From JBGQOG01 sp052113705 (GTDB lineage Bacteria; Pseudomonadota; Alphaproteobacteria; Rhodobacterales; Rhodobacteraceae), in contig NZ_JBGQOG010000022.1 of assembly GCF_052113705.1 (NCBI RefSeq), forward strand, positions 1 to 60,026: a DNA stretch of 60,026 nucleotides, given 5' to 3'. This document shows, in pieces, positions 36,466 to 45,953 of the stretch (its first letter is position 1; the number at the start of each line of letters is the position of its first letter). Under the pieces are notes generated by a model. That model saw only the letters and a program-made list of their open reading frames with translations, was not told the origin of the DNA and ran no database searches. The position numbers were made by a program, and so were the translations under genes.

Positions 36466-37881
36466 TTAGCCGTGGCTGCCCCAGGGGCCGTGTTGACCGG
36501 CCTCGCCGGTGTCCACCCGCTCGAACCCATGCGCGCCGAAGAAGTCGCGTTGCGCCTGGATCATGTTGGCGGTGGAGCGGCCGGTGCGCATCATGTCGAA
36601 ATAGGCCAGACCCGAGGCGAGGGCGGGCACCGGCAGACCGGCTTCGGCGGCGCGTGCCACCACCCGGCGCAGGGCATCATGGCCGGCCTTGAGATAGTCG
36701 GTGAAGCGGGGGGCGAACATCAGGTTTTGCCCCGGATGCGCGGTCAGCGCCGCCGCCATATCGTTCAGCATGTCCGAGCGGATGATGCAGCCCTCGCGCC
36801 AGACCTCGGCCACGGCGGGCAGCGGCAGGTTCCAGGCGAAAGCCTCCGACGCGGCGCTGAGGAGATCAAAGCCCTGCGCATAGCACAGGATTTTGCCCGC
36901 GATCAGCGCGGCCTCCAGATCGGCGCGGCTGAGCGCATCAGCGGGCAGGCGCGTCGGGGCGGCGCCAAAGATCGCCTCGCCCGCGCGGCGGGCCTCGAGA
37001 CGCGAGGAGAGGTTGCGCGCGGTCACCGCCGCTTCGATCGCCGGGATCGCCGAGGCCAGATGCTGCGCCTCGATCACCGTCCAGCGGCCGGTGCCCTTCT
37101 GCCCCGCGCGATCAAGGATCATGTCGATCATCGGCTTGCCGGTTTTCGGATCGGTGGCCGCCGACACCTGGCCGGAGATTTCGACCAGATAGGAGCGCAG
37201 CACGCCCTCATTCCAGTCCGCGAATTGCGTGGCGATCTCGGGCGCGGCCAGGCCCATGCCGTCGCGCAGGATGCCGTAGATTTCGGCGATCATCTGCATG
37301 TCGGCATATTCGATGCCATTATGCACGGCCTTGACGAAATGCCCGGCCCCGGCCTCGCCCATCCAGGTGGCGCAGGGCAGGCCCTGATATTTCGCCGAAA
37401 TCGCTTCCAGCACTTCCGAGACCCGGTCCCAGGCCGGTTTCGGCCCGCCACCCATGATCGAGGGGCCATGCCGCGCGCCCTCTTCGCCGCCCGAGACCCC
37501 GATGCCGAGGAACAGCTCGCCCTTGGCAGCGGCGGCTTCGGCGCGGCGGTTGGTGTCGTGGAAATTGGCATTGCCCGCGTCGATGATCAGATCATCCTTG
37601 CCCAGCAGCGGCCGCAGCGCCGCGATCTGCTCATCCACCGCCGGGCCTGCCGGCACCATCAGGATGATCGCCCGCGGCGGGGTCATGGCCGCCACCAGAG
37701 CCTCCAGCGACTCGGTCGGGGTGATCATCGGCGCGAGGTCGCCCGCCTGCGCGTGAAAATCGCGCGTCACCGCGGTGGTGCGGTTCCAGACCGCGATCGG
37801 GAACCCCTTTTCCGCGATGTTCAGCGCGAGCATCGCGCCCATGGTTCCCAGGCCGATCAGGCCAATGCTGCTTGAGGTCAC
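36466..37881 (-). CDS. gnd: 6-phosphogluconate dehydrogenase, decarboxylating
   Basis: A 471-residue NADP-dependent enzyme that converts 6-phosphogluconate to ribulose 5-phosphate and CO2. The N-terminal Rossmann domain carries GLIGLGTMGAMLALNIAEKG and the NADP-selective NRT. The substrate site has GVSGGEEGARHGPSIMGGG and the catalytic lysine in HFVKAVHNGIEYADMQ. Helical C-terminal domain features are KGTGRWTVIEAQ, GQNLMFAPRFTD and AQRDFFGAHGFERVD. Length is normal. The start is GTG at 37881 because CGGAGGG lies eight bases upstream; a TTG two codons earlier is too close to it. Confidence 0.95.
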   Translation of the reverse strand: MTSSSIGLIGLGTMGAMLALNIAEKGFPIAVWNRTTAVTRDFHAQAGDLAPMITPTESLEALVAAMTPPRAIILMVPAGPAVDEQIAALRPLLGKDDLIIDAGNANFHDTNRRAEAAAAKGELFLGIGVSGGEEGARHGPSIMGGGPKPAWDRVSEVLEAISAKYQGLPCATWMGEAGAGHFVKAVHNGIEYADMQMIAEIYGILRDGMGLAAPEIATQFADWNEGVLRSYLVEISGQVSAATDPKTGKPMIDMILDRAGQKGTGRWTVIEAQHLASAIPAIEAAVTARNLSSRLEARRAGEAIFGAAPTRLPADALSRADLEAALIAGKILCYAQGFDLLSAASEAFAWNLPLPAVAEVWREGCIIRSDMLNDMAAALTAHPGQNLMFAPRFTDYLKAGHDALRRVVARAAEAGLPVPALASGLAYFDMMRTGRSTANMIQAQRDFFGAHGFERVDTGEAGQHGPWGSHG

Positions 37882-37970
37882 GGGCAAACCCTCCGTTGCG
37901 ACCGGGCCGGTTGGCCCCTTTCCCCCTTTCTAGCCCGCTCGCTCCGGCCTGCAACCCCGAAGCGTCAGCG

Positions 37971-38762
37971 CTAACGGTCGAGCCGGGCCAGAAACGCCTC
38001 AAACTCCGCATCCGGGATTGGCACCACATGTTCGGGGGCGGGATAGGCACCCGAGGCGACATCGGTACGAAATTCGGCAAAGGCGGCGATGCGTTCCGCC
38101 TGCAACCTGGCATATTCGGCGGCAAAATCGCGGTAGCGTTTGGCGTGGCGCGGCCGGTGCCCCCGGGTGCAGCCCAAGACATCCTCGGCAAAGAGATATT
38201 GCGCATCGGCCCCTGCCCCCGCGCCCATCCCCAGAAGAATGAGACCGGTGCGCCGGGTGATCTCGGCCGCGACGCGGTCCGGCACCACCTCCAGTTCGGC
38301 GGCAAAGGCCCCCGCCGCCTCCAGCGCCTGCACCGCGCGCCAGACCGCCTCGGCGCTCTCAGCGGTCTTGCCCACCGCCTTGAATCCCCCGGTCCAGGTG
38401 GCCTTGGACGGCACGAGGCCGACATGCCCCACCACCGGAATTCCCTCATCGGCCAGACCTTTGACGATGCTCAGACTGGCCGCGCAATAGACGCAATCGC
38501 CGCCGGTCTGCATCGCCCGATGAGCCGCGCGCAGATACTCCTCATAGGTGCAGAGCGTGCCATACAAGAGCCCGACCTGCACGAAACACCGCCCCGCCGC
38601 CTCCCGCATCGCGGGCGTCCAGAGCGGGTCGATGATCGACAGCATGTCGATACCCGCCGCCGCCGCCGCCCGCGCCTCCTCCGGCGTCTCGACATAGAGC
38701 ATCGACAGTTGGCGCTTGCCCTTCAGGGCGCGCAGATCGGCAATGGTGGGGCGGGCAGCCAT
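37971..38762 (-). CDS. Divergent PanB-like (ketopantoate hydroxymethyltransferase family) protein
   Basis: A 263-residue protein related to PanB, which makes ketopantoate for pantothenate and CoA. The central and C-terminal parts match: GIPVVGHVGLVPSK, GGFKAVGKTAESA, AGAFAAELEVVP, ITRRTGLILLGMGAGAG and a D-x-QYLFAEDVLG run. The N-terminal half differs: where PanB has the metal-binding GDS motif it reads LSIIDPLWTP, and the usual phrase with the second metal ligand is not seen. It may therefore catalyse another aldol-type reaction or be inactive. No panC is adjacent. The ATG at 38762 has AAAGGA seven bases upstream. Confidence 0.7.
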   Translation of the reverse strand: MAARPTIADLRALKGKRQLSMLYVETPEEARAAAAAGIDMLSIIDPLWTPAMREAAGRCFVQVGLLYGTLCTYEEYLRAAHRAMQTGGDCVYCAASLSIVKGLADEGIPVVGHVGLVPSKATWTGGFKAVGKTAESAEAVWRAVQALEAAGAFAAELEVVPDRVAAEITRRTGLILLGMGAGAGADAQYLFAEDVLGCTRGHRPRHAKRYRDFAAEYARLQAERIAAFAEFRTDVASGAYPAPEHVVPIPDAEFEAFLARLDR

Positions 38763-39038
38763 GGAATGTCCTTTCAGCTTCGGATGACAGCACCCGCCCC
38801 GGGCCGCCACCGCGGCGCCCCCGGCGGGCAACCGGTTGCGCGCAGCAAAGGCGCCCGGCGCCCCGCGGTAAACCGCGGGCTTGATGAAAACCCCGCAACA
38901 TCGCGGCGCGGCGCCACAATCGCGCCTGAATTTTGCCGCCGTTAACGGCCCGTTCAGCGCCCGCCCGTATTTCTTGCGTCAGCCCGGACAGGGTTAATGC
39001 GATTCGGTCCGGACAGCCCCTGCTTGCGGAGAACTTCC

Positions 39039-41552
39039 ATGACCGACGAATCCGAACACACCCTGCCGTCGACCCCCGAATCGGACCTGCCCGCCATGGT
39101 TGAGCCCGGCACCGCCAAAGCGCGCAAAGCGAAACCCGCCACCGCGCAGACGGCGCCCGAGACCGCCGCAGACATCCGGCCGCATGCGATGATCGAAATC
39201 GGCTTTTCGCAGGCCGGCATGATCGAAAGCGTCAACAAGGCGGCCGAACAGGCGCTGGGATACACGGCCGAACAGCTGATCGGCAAATCGCGCGACCTGA
39301 TCTGCACCATGTGCCGCGATGACCCGAGCCGGCTCGATTCGCTGTGGAACGCCGCACTGGTCGGCGAAGAGCAGGTACTGCGGCTGGATATGATCGGTGC
39401 GGGCTCGAAGAACATCGTGCTTGAGGCCATTTTCTACACCGACGGTCAGGGCGGTCTGCGCATGCAGGGCCTGAACGTCTCGGATTACGTCGCCCGGGCC
39501 CGCGCGGTGCTGAACCGTGCCGAGGCGATGTCGGACGGCGCGCTGAAGGTTGAGCTGACCCCGGAAGGCGAGATCATCTCCGCCAACACCGCCTTCTGCG
39601 AGGCGCTGCATTATGCCGAAAGCGACCTGCTGGGCCTGAATTTTTCCACGCTGCGCACGCCCGCACGCGGCACGCAGCGCGATCTGATCTGGCGCCGGGT
39701 GCTGAACGGCCATCCCGAAGACACCATGCTTGAGCTGATCGCGCAGGACGGCAAAATCATCTATATGTCGGCCCGCAAACAGGCCTTTGCCGACCCCGAG
39801 CAGGGTCCGATCGTCATGATCGTGGGCCGCGATGTCACCGCCCTGCATGAGCAACAGGCCACCGCCAATGCTTTGGTGAATTCCGCCCTGCGCAGCCAGG
39901 CGGTGATCGAATTTGACCTCAAAGGCAATGTGCTGACCGCCAACGAGAATTTCCTGAAACTCACCGGCTACACGCTGGAAGAGGTGGTGGGCCACCATCA
40001 CCGGATGTTCTGCGACGCCCAATACACCAATTCATCCGACTATGCCGAGTTCTGGGATCGCCTGCGCCGGGGTGAATTCATCTCGGGCGAGTTCAGGCGT
40101 CTGGGCCGGGGTGGGGTCGAAAAATGGATCAACGCCACCTATAATTCGGTGCTCAGCCCGGATGGCACGCCGATCAAATTCGTCAAATTCGCCACCGACA
40201 TCACCGCCGACAAACTGCGCGCGGCGGAGTTTGAGAGCAAGGTCAACGCCATCAGCCGCAGCCAGGCGGTGATCGAGTTTGACCTCGACGGCAATGTGCT
40301 CACCGCCAACGAGAATTTCCTCGAAACCTTCGGCTATGCGCTGAAAGACGTTCAGGGCCATCACCACAGCATGTTCTGCGAACCGGCCCATGCCAATTCG
40401 CATGAATACCGTGCCTTCTGGCATCGTCTGGCCCGGGGCGAGTTTGAACATGGCGAATATCTGCGCCTTGCCCGCGGCGGCCGCGAGGTCTGGCTGAACG
40501 CCACCTACAACCCGATCTTCGACATCTCCGGCAAGCCGGTGAAAGTGGTCAAATATGCCACCGACATCACCGCCGACAAGCTGCGCAACACCGAGTTTGA
40601 AAGCCGTGTCGCCGCGATCAGCCGGGGGCAGGCCGTCATCGAATTTGATCTCGACGGGCGCGTGGTGGCGGTGAATGAGAATTTCCTGCGCGTCATGGGC
40701 TATTCCGAGCGCGAGATCCTCAATCAGCACCATTCGATGTTCTGCTCGGATGAGCATATCAAATCGCAGGAATACCGCGATTTCTGGCTGGCGCTGAACA
40801 AGGGCGAATTCCGCACCGGGCGCTATCACCGCATCGGCAAATTCGGCCGCGATGTCTATATTCAGGCCACCTATTCGCCGATCTTCGACACCAAGGGCCA
40901 GCCGATCCGCGTGGTGAAATACGCCCAGGATGTCACTGAACAGGTCAATCTGGAAAATGCCATCCGCGCCAAGGCAGGCGCAATGATCGAAACCGTCAGC
41001 CTGCTCTCGGGCTCGATCGCCGATATCACCGGCTCGACCTCGACCGCGCTCGGCCAGGCCAATCAGACCGAAGCCAATGCCAATGAAGGTGCCGAGGCGC
41101 TGAACAACGCCATCGAGGCGATTGACCTGATCCAGCGGTCCTCGGCCGAGATCTCGGAAATCGTCAAGGTTATTGCCGAAATCGCCAATCAGACCAACCT
41201 TCTCGCCTTCAACGCCGCGATTGAGGCGGCCCGCGCCGGGGAACATGGCGTCGGCTTCTCGGTGGTGGCCGATGAGGTGCGCAAACTGGCCGAACGCTCG
41301 TCCGGGGCGGCGCAGGAGATCACCAAGCTGATTTCGGAATCCGTTTCGCGCGTGACCCAGGGGACCGAGCGCTCGCAACTGGCCCGCGCCGCCTTCCAGC
41401 GCATCGTGCAAAGCGTGACGATGACCGGCAGCTCGATCGAGCGGATCTCGCATTCCGCCGATACCCAGCGCGATGTGTCCGAGAATGTCGTCACCCTGAT
41501 CAATGAGTTGGCCGAAGCGGCCCGCGTCACCACCAAAAGCAAGGCCGCCTGA
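39039..41552 (+). CDS. Soluble multi-PAS methyl-accepting chemotaxis protein
   Basis: An 837-residue chemoreceptor with no membrane helix, so it should act in the cytoplasm. After a disordered Ala/Pro/Lys N-terminus (~45 residues) it has five PAS domains: ~47-155 and ~160-280, then three near-identical tandem copies starting at ~287, ~409 and ~531. The signalling domain follows at ~655, tip QTNLLAFNAAIEAARAGEHG near 718. The tandem PAS copies start with QAVIEFDL and share the phrases NENFL and HHxMFC. No heme- or flavin-binding residues can be named with certainty; the His-rich HHHRMFC/HHHSMFC loops might bind a metal or heme. Start: ATG at 39039 with GGAG eight bases upstream. Confidence 0.88.
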   Translation: MTDESEHTLPSTPESDLPAMVEPGTAKARKAKPATAQTAPETAADIRPHAMIEIGFSQAGMIESVNKAAEQALGYTAEQLIGKSRDLICTMCRDDPSRLDSLWNAALVGEEQVLRLDMIGAGSKNIVLEAIFYTDGQGGLRMQGLNVSDYVARARAVLNRAEAMSDGALKVELTPEGEIISANTAFCEALHYAESDLLGLNFSTLRTPARGTQRDLIWRRVLNGHPEDTMLELIAQDGKIIYMSARKQAFADPEQGPIVMIVGRDVTALHEQQATANALVNSALRSQAVIEFDLKGNVLTANENFLKLTGYTLEEVVGHHHRMFCDAQYTNSSDYAEFWDRLRRGEFISGEFRRLGRGGVEKWINATYNSVLSPDGTPIKFVKFATDITADKLRAAEFESKVNAISRSQAVIEFDLDGNVLTANENFLETFGYALKDVQGHHHSMFCEPAHANSHEYRAFWHRLARGEFEHGEYLRLARGGREVWLNATYNPIFDISGKPVKVVKYATDITADKLRNTEFESRVAAISRGQAVIEFDLDGRVVAVNENFLRVMGYSEREILNQHHSMFCSDEHIKSQEYRDFWLALNKGEFRTGRYHRIGKFGRDVYIQATYSPIFDTKGQPIRVVKYAQDVTEQVNLENAIRAKAGAMIETVSLLSGSIADITGSTSTALGQANQTEANANEGAEALNNAIEAIDLIQRSSAEISEIVKVIAEIANQTNLLAFNAAIEAARAGEHGVGFSVVADEVRKLAERSSGAAQEITKLISESVSRVTQGTERSQLARAAFQRIVQSVTMTGSSIERISHSADTQRDVSENVVTLINELAEAARVTTKSKAA
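39897..40994 (+). repeat. Three tandem PAS units, exact 366-bp period
   Basis: The blocks starting at 39897, 40263 and 40629 (each CAGGC then GTCATC or GTGATC...) are spaced by exactly 366 bases, 122 residues, and share long nearly identical DNA stretches, so duplication is recent or kept uniform by conversion. Confidence 0.8.
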
Positions 41553-41581
41553 ACGCCCGCGTCTTGCCAAGGAGCCCGCCG

Positions 41582-43207
41582 ATGATCCACACCCCGCCGC
41601 CCTCGCCCTCGCTCCTGACCACCGCCACAGGCATTGTGGCGGCGGGCGAGGCGCCGAAAAGTCTGATCTTCGGCATCATGCGGCTCGGGCGGGCGCTGGT
41701 CGCCCTGCCCGCCGCCGCGATCCGCGAAGTGGTGCCCTGCCCGGCGGAACTCTCGGCGCTGGCCACCCCGTCGGATTGTCTGCGCGGCGCGATTGAACTG
41801 CGCGCCGAGGCGATCCCGGTGGTGGATGTGGCCCGCTACTGTGGCCAGGAGCCCTGCGGCGAGGGCAACCCGCTGGTGGTGATCCTCTGGCATGAGGAGC
41901 AGCTGGTGGGGCTGATGGCGGATGGTGTCTCTGACATTGCCACCATCCGTCCGCAGGACCTGCGCCCGCTGCGCCATGCCAGCATGGGCGGCAACCTCCT
42001 CGTCACCGGCACCTTCATGCTGGCCGGGCAACTGGTCAATGTGATCGACCCTTCCGCCATTCTGGCGCTGCCGGGGGTGCCGCATGTCGGCGCCGCCAAC
42101 CATGACAATTCCGCCCTGGCGGGCCGCATCGTGCGCCCGAATGTGGTGTTCCGCTCGGGCGGCATCTGCCTCTCGGTGCCCGCGCATGAGGTGGACGCCA
42201 CCGTCCCCGAAAGCCCGATCATCTCCAGCCCGCTGATGGTCGGCGATTGCGAGGGGATCTTGCACTATCACGGCCAGGAAGTGCCGCTGATCGACACTGT
42301 TTCGGCCTTTGGCATCGGTCATCCGCCGCCTCGGCCCCGCCGGGCCGCCGCCATCATCCTGCGTTTTCCCGATGACGGCCTCCTCGCGCTGCGCATCGAC
42401 GAGGTGGTCGACATCGCCCGTCAGGATGAAAACGACATCCTCTCAATGCCGCCCGGCCTGATCTCGCGCGGGGATCTCTACCGCGGCATCTATGTGAACA
42501 AGGCCAATGAGCGGGTGCTGGTGCTCGATGCCGAAGCCTGCCGCGCCGAGCCGGATTTCCTGCAGCTGGCCAGCCTGACCAAACCCATCGGTGCCGCGCT
42601 GAAATCCGCCACCGCCGCGAAAATTTCCGCCACCGAAGGCCCGGCCCAGAGCGTCGAAGACGGCGCGCCGCAGCATTACCTGCTGGCCAATTGCGGGCTG
42701 CAATTCGCCACCCTCGTCGATGCGGTCTCCGAGGTCATCGGCCTGCCCGAGGCGGCGCATCATGCCAATCCCGGCGGCGATGGCTTTCTCTGCGCCATCA
42801 ACCACCGCAACCGCGTGGTGCCGATCTATTCACTGGCCCGGCTGATGTGGGCCGAACCCAGCCGCGACACCACCCGCGCCGCCGTGCTTCTGGTGCGGAT
42901 GGGGCAGGTCACCGTCGGTTTCGCGGTGAATGAGTTGCATTCCATCCGCCGCGCCAGCCTGTTCTCGCGTGGCAAGGGGGCGCATGGCATCCCCCGCACG
43001 ATGGAGGCGCTCGACACGATCCTGCTGCAAGAGGGCGACCGTCGCCCCTGCGTGCCGGTGATTGATCTCACGGCCATCGCCCGGACTCTGGGCGGCGGCT
43101 TTGGCGGCGCGGCTGCCAGCGGCGGCGGCGGGCTTGATCCCGCCCTCGCGCAGGCTGCCGCCGAAAAGGCCGCCCTCGAAGACGCCTTCTTCAACGAAGC
43201 CTGGTAA
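41582..43207 (+). CDS. Triple CheW-domain chemotaxis coupling protein
   Basis: A 541-residue protein made of three CheW-like beta-barrel units, roughly at residues 25-165, 185-320 and 370-525. Each shows the hydrophobic core and the phrase of the type VPVxDVAR, VPLIDTVSAF or VVPIYSLARL before a second half. It lacks kinase or receiver parts. A single CheW couples receptor to CheA; three in one chain could bridge several receptors or arrays. It lies 29 bases after the soluble MCP and ~100 bases before the membrane MCP, in the same direction. The ATG at 41582 has AAGGAG eight bases upstream. It ends with a Gly-rich linker and an acidic helix (ALEDAFFNEAW). Confidence 0.88.
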   Translation: MIHTPPPSPSLLTTATGIVAAGEAPKSLIFGIMRLGRALVALPAAAIREVVPCPAELSALATPSDCLRGAIELRAEAIPVVDVARYCGQEPCGEGNPLVVILWHEEQLVGLMADGVSDIATIRPQDLRPLRHASMGGNLLVTGTFMLAGQLVNVIDPSAILALPGVPHVGAANHDNSALAGRIVRPNVVFRSGGICLSVPAHEVDATVPESPIISSPLMVGDCEGILHYHGQEVPLIDTVSAFGIGHPPPRPRRAAAIILRFPDDGLLALRIDEVVDIARQDENDILSMPPGLISRGDLYRGIYVNKANERVLVLDAEACRAEPDFLQLASLTKPIGAALKSATAAKISATEGPAQSVEDGAPQHYLLANCGLQFATLVDAVSEVIGLPEAAHHANPGGDGFLCAINHRNRVVPIYSLARLMWAEPSRDTTRAAVLLVRMGQVTVGFAVNELHSIRRASLFSRGKGAHGIPRTMEALDTILLQEGDRRPCVPVIDLTAIARTLGGGFGGAAASGGGGLDPALAQAAAEKAALEDAFFNEAW

Positions 43208-43309
43208 TCCCGCGGCGCCCCGGCCCCGGCCGGAGCGCCGCTTTTTGCGATCTGACCCCGTTAACCAGTATTCCGCATGTCGCGGCACCCCCGTTTCAGG
43301 AGACATCCA

Positions 43310-45775
43310 ATGTCCAAGCCCGCCCTCCGCTTCAATGCCAAGTCCCTGTACTGGCGCGCGACCCTCGTGTCTTGTGTCGGCCTGGTCTTGCTCTGCCTCA
43401 CCCTTGGTGCTCTGGACATCCGCTCCGAGCTGAAACTGACCCAGGCGCATCTCAGCAACCAGATCGAAGATTTCAACCCGGTTCTGGGCTATATCGCCGC
43501 GCAGAGCCTGAGCAGTGACGCGCCCGACATGGCCCGGCAGCTGCTGCAAAGCACGCTGGATCACTCCGACGGTCTGGTGACCGCAGCCTATATCACCCGC
43601 CTCGACGGCACGCCGTTCCTGACCCTCGGCGCCACCGCCGACACGGCACTGTTGCAGCCCCTCATCGATCAGGCGCGCAGCAGCAACGCCGCGGTCCTCA
43701 GCGCCGATGGCCGCAATGGCGCCCTGCCCGTCCATCTTGAAACGCCGGAGGGGAACGGCCCGACGCTGGGCTATCTCGCCACCTCCTGGACACCCGAGCC
43801 GCTGATCGCGGCGCATGCGCATGACACCGCCGTCAATGCCGGGCTGACCCTGATCGGGTTGGTGCTGGTGCTTGCCCTCTCTGCCTTTGGCATGAGCCGC
43901 CGCATCGCCCGCCCCGTCGCGCAGCTGACCGCGCTGACCGACCGCCTGCAGCGCGGTGATTTTGCCACCAGCTTTGGCGCGACCCACCGCCGCGACGAAA
44001 TCGGCGATCTGGCCCGCGCGCTGGAAAACCTCCGCGACACGCTCGCCCGTTCGGCCGAATATGCCCGCGAAGCCGCCTTCAAGGCCTCGGCCGTCGAGGG
44101 CACCTCGGCCTCGCTGATGCTCGCCGACCGCGACTTCAACATTCTCTACACCAACCCCGCCGCGCGCGAGATCCTCGATCACCACGCCGCAGCGATCAAG
44201 GCCCGGGTGCCCCATTACGACCCGAAAAAGGTCGTCGGCTCGAACATGGACATCTTCCACGACGGGATCGAGCGCGCCCGCGCCCGGCTGTCGGACCCGA
44301 AAAACCTGCCCTTCCTCACCGGTCTGCGCTTTGGCCGCACCAACCTGACCATCGAGGTCAGCGCTGTCTACAACCAGAAGGGCGAGCATGACGGCTTTGT
44401 CGTCGAATGGAAGGATGTCACGGCCGAGCAGCGCAATGCCGCGATCATCACCGCCATCGACCACGATCAGCTGCGCGCCGAATTCTCGCCCGAGGGCAAG
44501 CTGGAGCTGGCCAATGCCACCTTCTGCAAGCTGCTGGGCATGACGCCAGACCAGGTCGCCGATCAGGACTTTTCGGCTCGGTTCCAGCACGAATCGGCCG
44601 CAGGCAAACCCGTCTTCGCCCGCCTGAAGGCGAATGAGCCGGTGCATGGCACACTGACCCTGACCCGCCCGGGTGCCGATCCCTTGCTGATCGACGGCGG
44701 CTTCAGCGCGATCACCGACCGCTCGGGCAAGGTGCAAAGCTATGTGCTGCTCGCCGCCGATGTCACCGCCCGCCGCACCGCGGAACGGGCCGTTGAACAG
44801 GCCCGCAGCGCCACGGAAGCGGCACAAAAACGTGTCGTGGAAGGTCTCTCTTCCGCCCTGAATGCGCTGTCGGACGGCGATCTGACCGTCTCGCTGAACG
44901 AGCGCTTTGCCGACGAATACGAAGGGCTCCGCGCCAATTTCAATCAGGCCATCGGCAAATTGCTTGAGGCGCTGCGCGCGGTCGTTGAAAGCGCCACGGC
45001 GATCAATTCCGAAGTGGCCGAGATTTCTTCGGCCTCCGACGATCTGTCGCGCCGCACCGAACAGCAGGCCGCCACGCTGGAGGAAACCGCCGCCGCGCTG
45101 GATGAGCTGACCTCCTCGGTCACCTCCGCCTCCGAAGTCGCCGGTCAGGCCCGCAAGCTGGTGAGCGAGGCCCGCGACCGCGCCGAAAGCTCGGGCCAGG
45201 TCGTGCGGCAGGCTGTGGATGCGATGGGCGCCATCGCCGAAAGCTCGGACAAGATCTCGAAAATCACCAGTGTGATCGACGAAATCGCCTTCCAGACCAA
45301 CCTCTTGGCGCTGAACGCAGGCGTCGAGGCGGCGCGGGCGGGCGAAGCCGGGCGCGGCTTTGCGGTTGTTGCCTCCGAGGTCCGCGCGCTGGCGCAACGC
45401 TCCTCGGATGCGGCCCGGGAAATCGCCGATCTGATCTCCTCCTCCTCCGCCCAGATCCGCCGCGGCGTCAATCTGGTGGGCGAAGCCGGTCAGGCCATCG
45501 GCTCGATCGAAGACTACGTCCGGCAGATCTTTGGCTCGGTCAACGAAATCGCCGCCTCCTCCACCGAGCAGAGCGCCGGTCTGGCCGAGATCAACATCGC
45601 GGTGAACCAGCTCGATCAGAACACTCAGCAAAACGCCGCGATGTTCGAGGAAACCTCGGCCGCCAGCCAATCGCTGCGCGGTCAAGCCGAGGTGCTGGCC
45701 GAGATGGTGCAGCATTTCAGCATCGGCGCGGCGGGCGCCAGCCGGGCGGGCAGCTGGTCGGACCGGGCCGCCTGA
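43310..45775 (+). CDS. Methyl-accepting chemotaxis protein with PAS domains
   Basis: An 821-residue membrane chemoreceptor. TM1 is at ~15-36, a periplasmic domain of ~140 residues follows, then TM2 at ~178-200 (LTLIGLVLVLALSAFGM), a HAMP domain (~200-255), two PAS-like units (~265-375 and ~380-500), a second HAMP-like segment (~510-560) and the signalling domain whose tip FQTNLLALNAGVEAARAGEA lies near 661. The signalling part closely matches that of the MCP at 20050. The start is the ATG at 43310 with CAGGAG six bases upstream. Two charged PAS units near the membrane suggest it can sense an intracellular or redox signal besides a periplasmic ligand (inference). Confidence 0.9.
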   Translation: MSKPALRFNAKSLYWRATLVSCVGLVLLCLTLGALDIRSELKLTQAHLSNQIEDFNPVLGYIAAQSLSSDAPDMARQLLQSTLDHSDGLVTAAYITRLDGTPFLTLGATADTALLQPLIDQARSSNAAVLSADGRNGALPVHLETPEGNGPTLGYLATSWTPEPLIAAHAHDTAVNAGLTLIGLVLVLALSAFGMSRRIARPVAQLTALTDRLQRGDFATSFGATHRRDEIGDLARALENLRDTLARSAEYAREAAFKASAVEGTSASLMLADRDFNILYTNPAAREILDHHAAAIKARVPHYDPKKVVGSNMDIFHDGIERARARLSDPKNLPFLTGLRFGRTNLTIEVSAVYNQKGEHDGFVVEWKDVTAEQRNAAIITAIDHDQLRAEFSPEGKLELANATFCKLLGMTPDQVADQDFSARFQHESAAGKPVFARLKANEPVHGTLTLTRPGADPLLIDGGFSAITDRSGKVQSYVLLAADVTARRTAERAVEQARSATEAAQKRVVEGLSSALNALSDGDLTVSLNERFADEYEGLRANFNQAIGKLLEALRAVVESATAINSEVAEISSASDDLSRRTEQQAATLEETAAALDELTSSVTSASEVAGQARKLVSEARDRAESSGQVVRQAVDAMGAIAESSDKISKITSVIDEIAFQTNLLALNAGVEAARAGEAGRGFAVVASEVRALAQRSSDAAREIADLISSSSAQIRRGVNLVGEAGQAIGSIEDYVRQIFGSVNEIAASSTEQSAGLAEINIAVNQLDQNTQQNAAMFEETSAASQSLRGQAEVLAEMVQHFSIGAAGASRAGSWSDRAA

Positions 45776-45797
45776 GCCGCACCCGCCCATGAAGAAA

Positions 45798-45834
45798 CGC
45801 CGCCCCATCGGCTGACACAGCAGAGGGGGCGGCG
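45798..45834 (+). terminator. GC hairpin after the PAS MCP gene
   Basis: Arms CGCCGCCCC and GGGGCGGCG form a 9-bp stem with a loop of about 19 bases, 23 bases after the MCP stop. There is no T tract, so termination is uncertain. Confidence 0.35.
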
Positions 45835-45953
45835 CACGCAAACGGTTTGGGGGCCCTGCGCCCCCTTAACCAAGTCTTCAGTTTCACAGGAAAATTGGGT
45901 CAAATTCGTGGTATAGACTCAGGTCAGATATTCATCTGACGAAAGTTGCTGCC

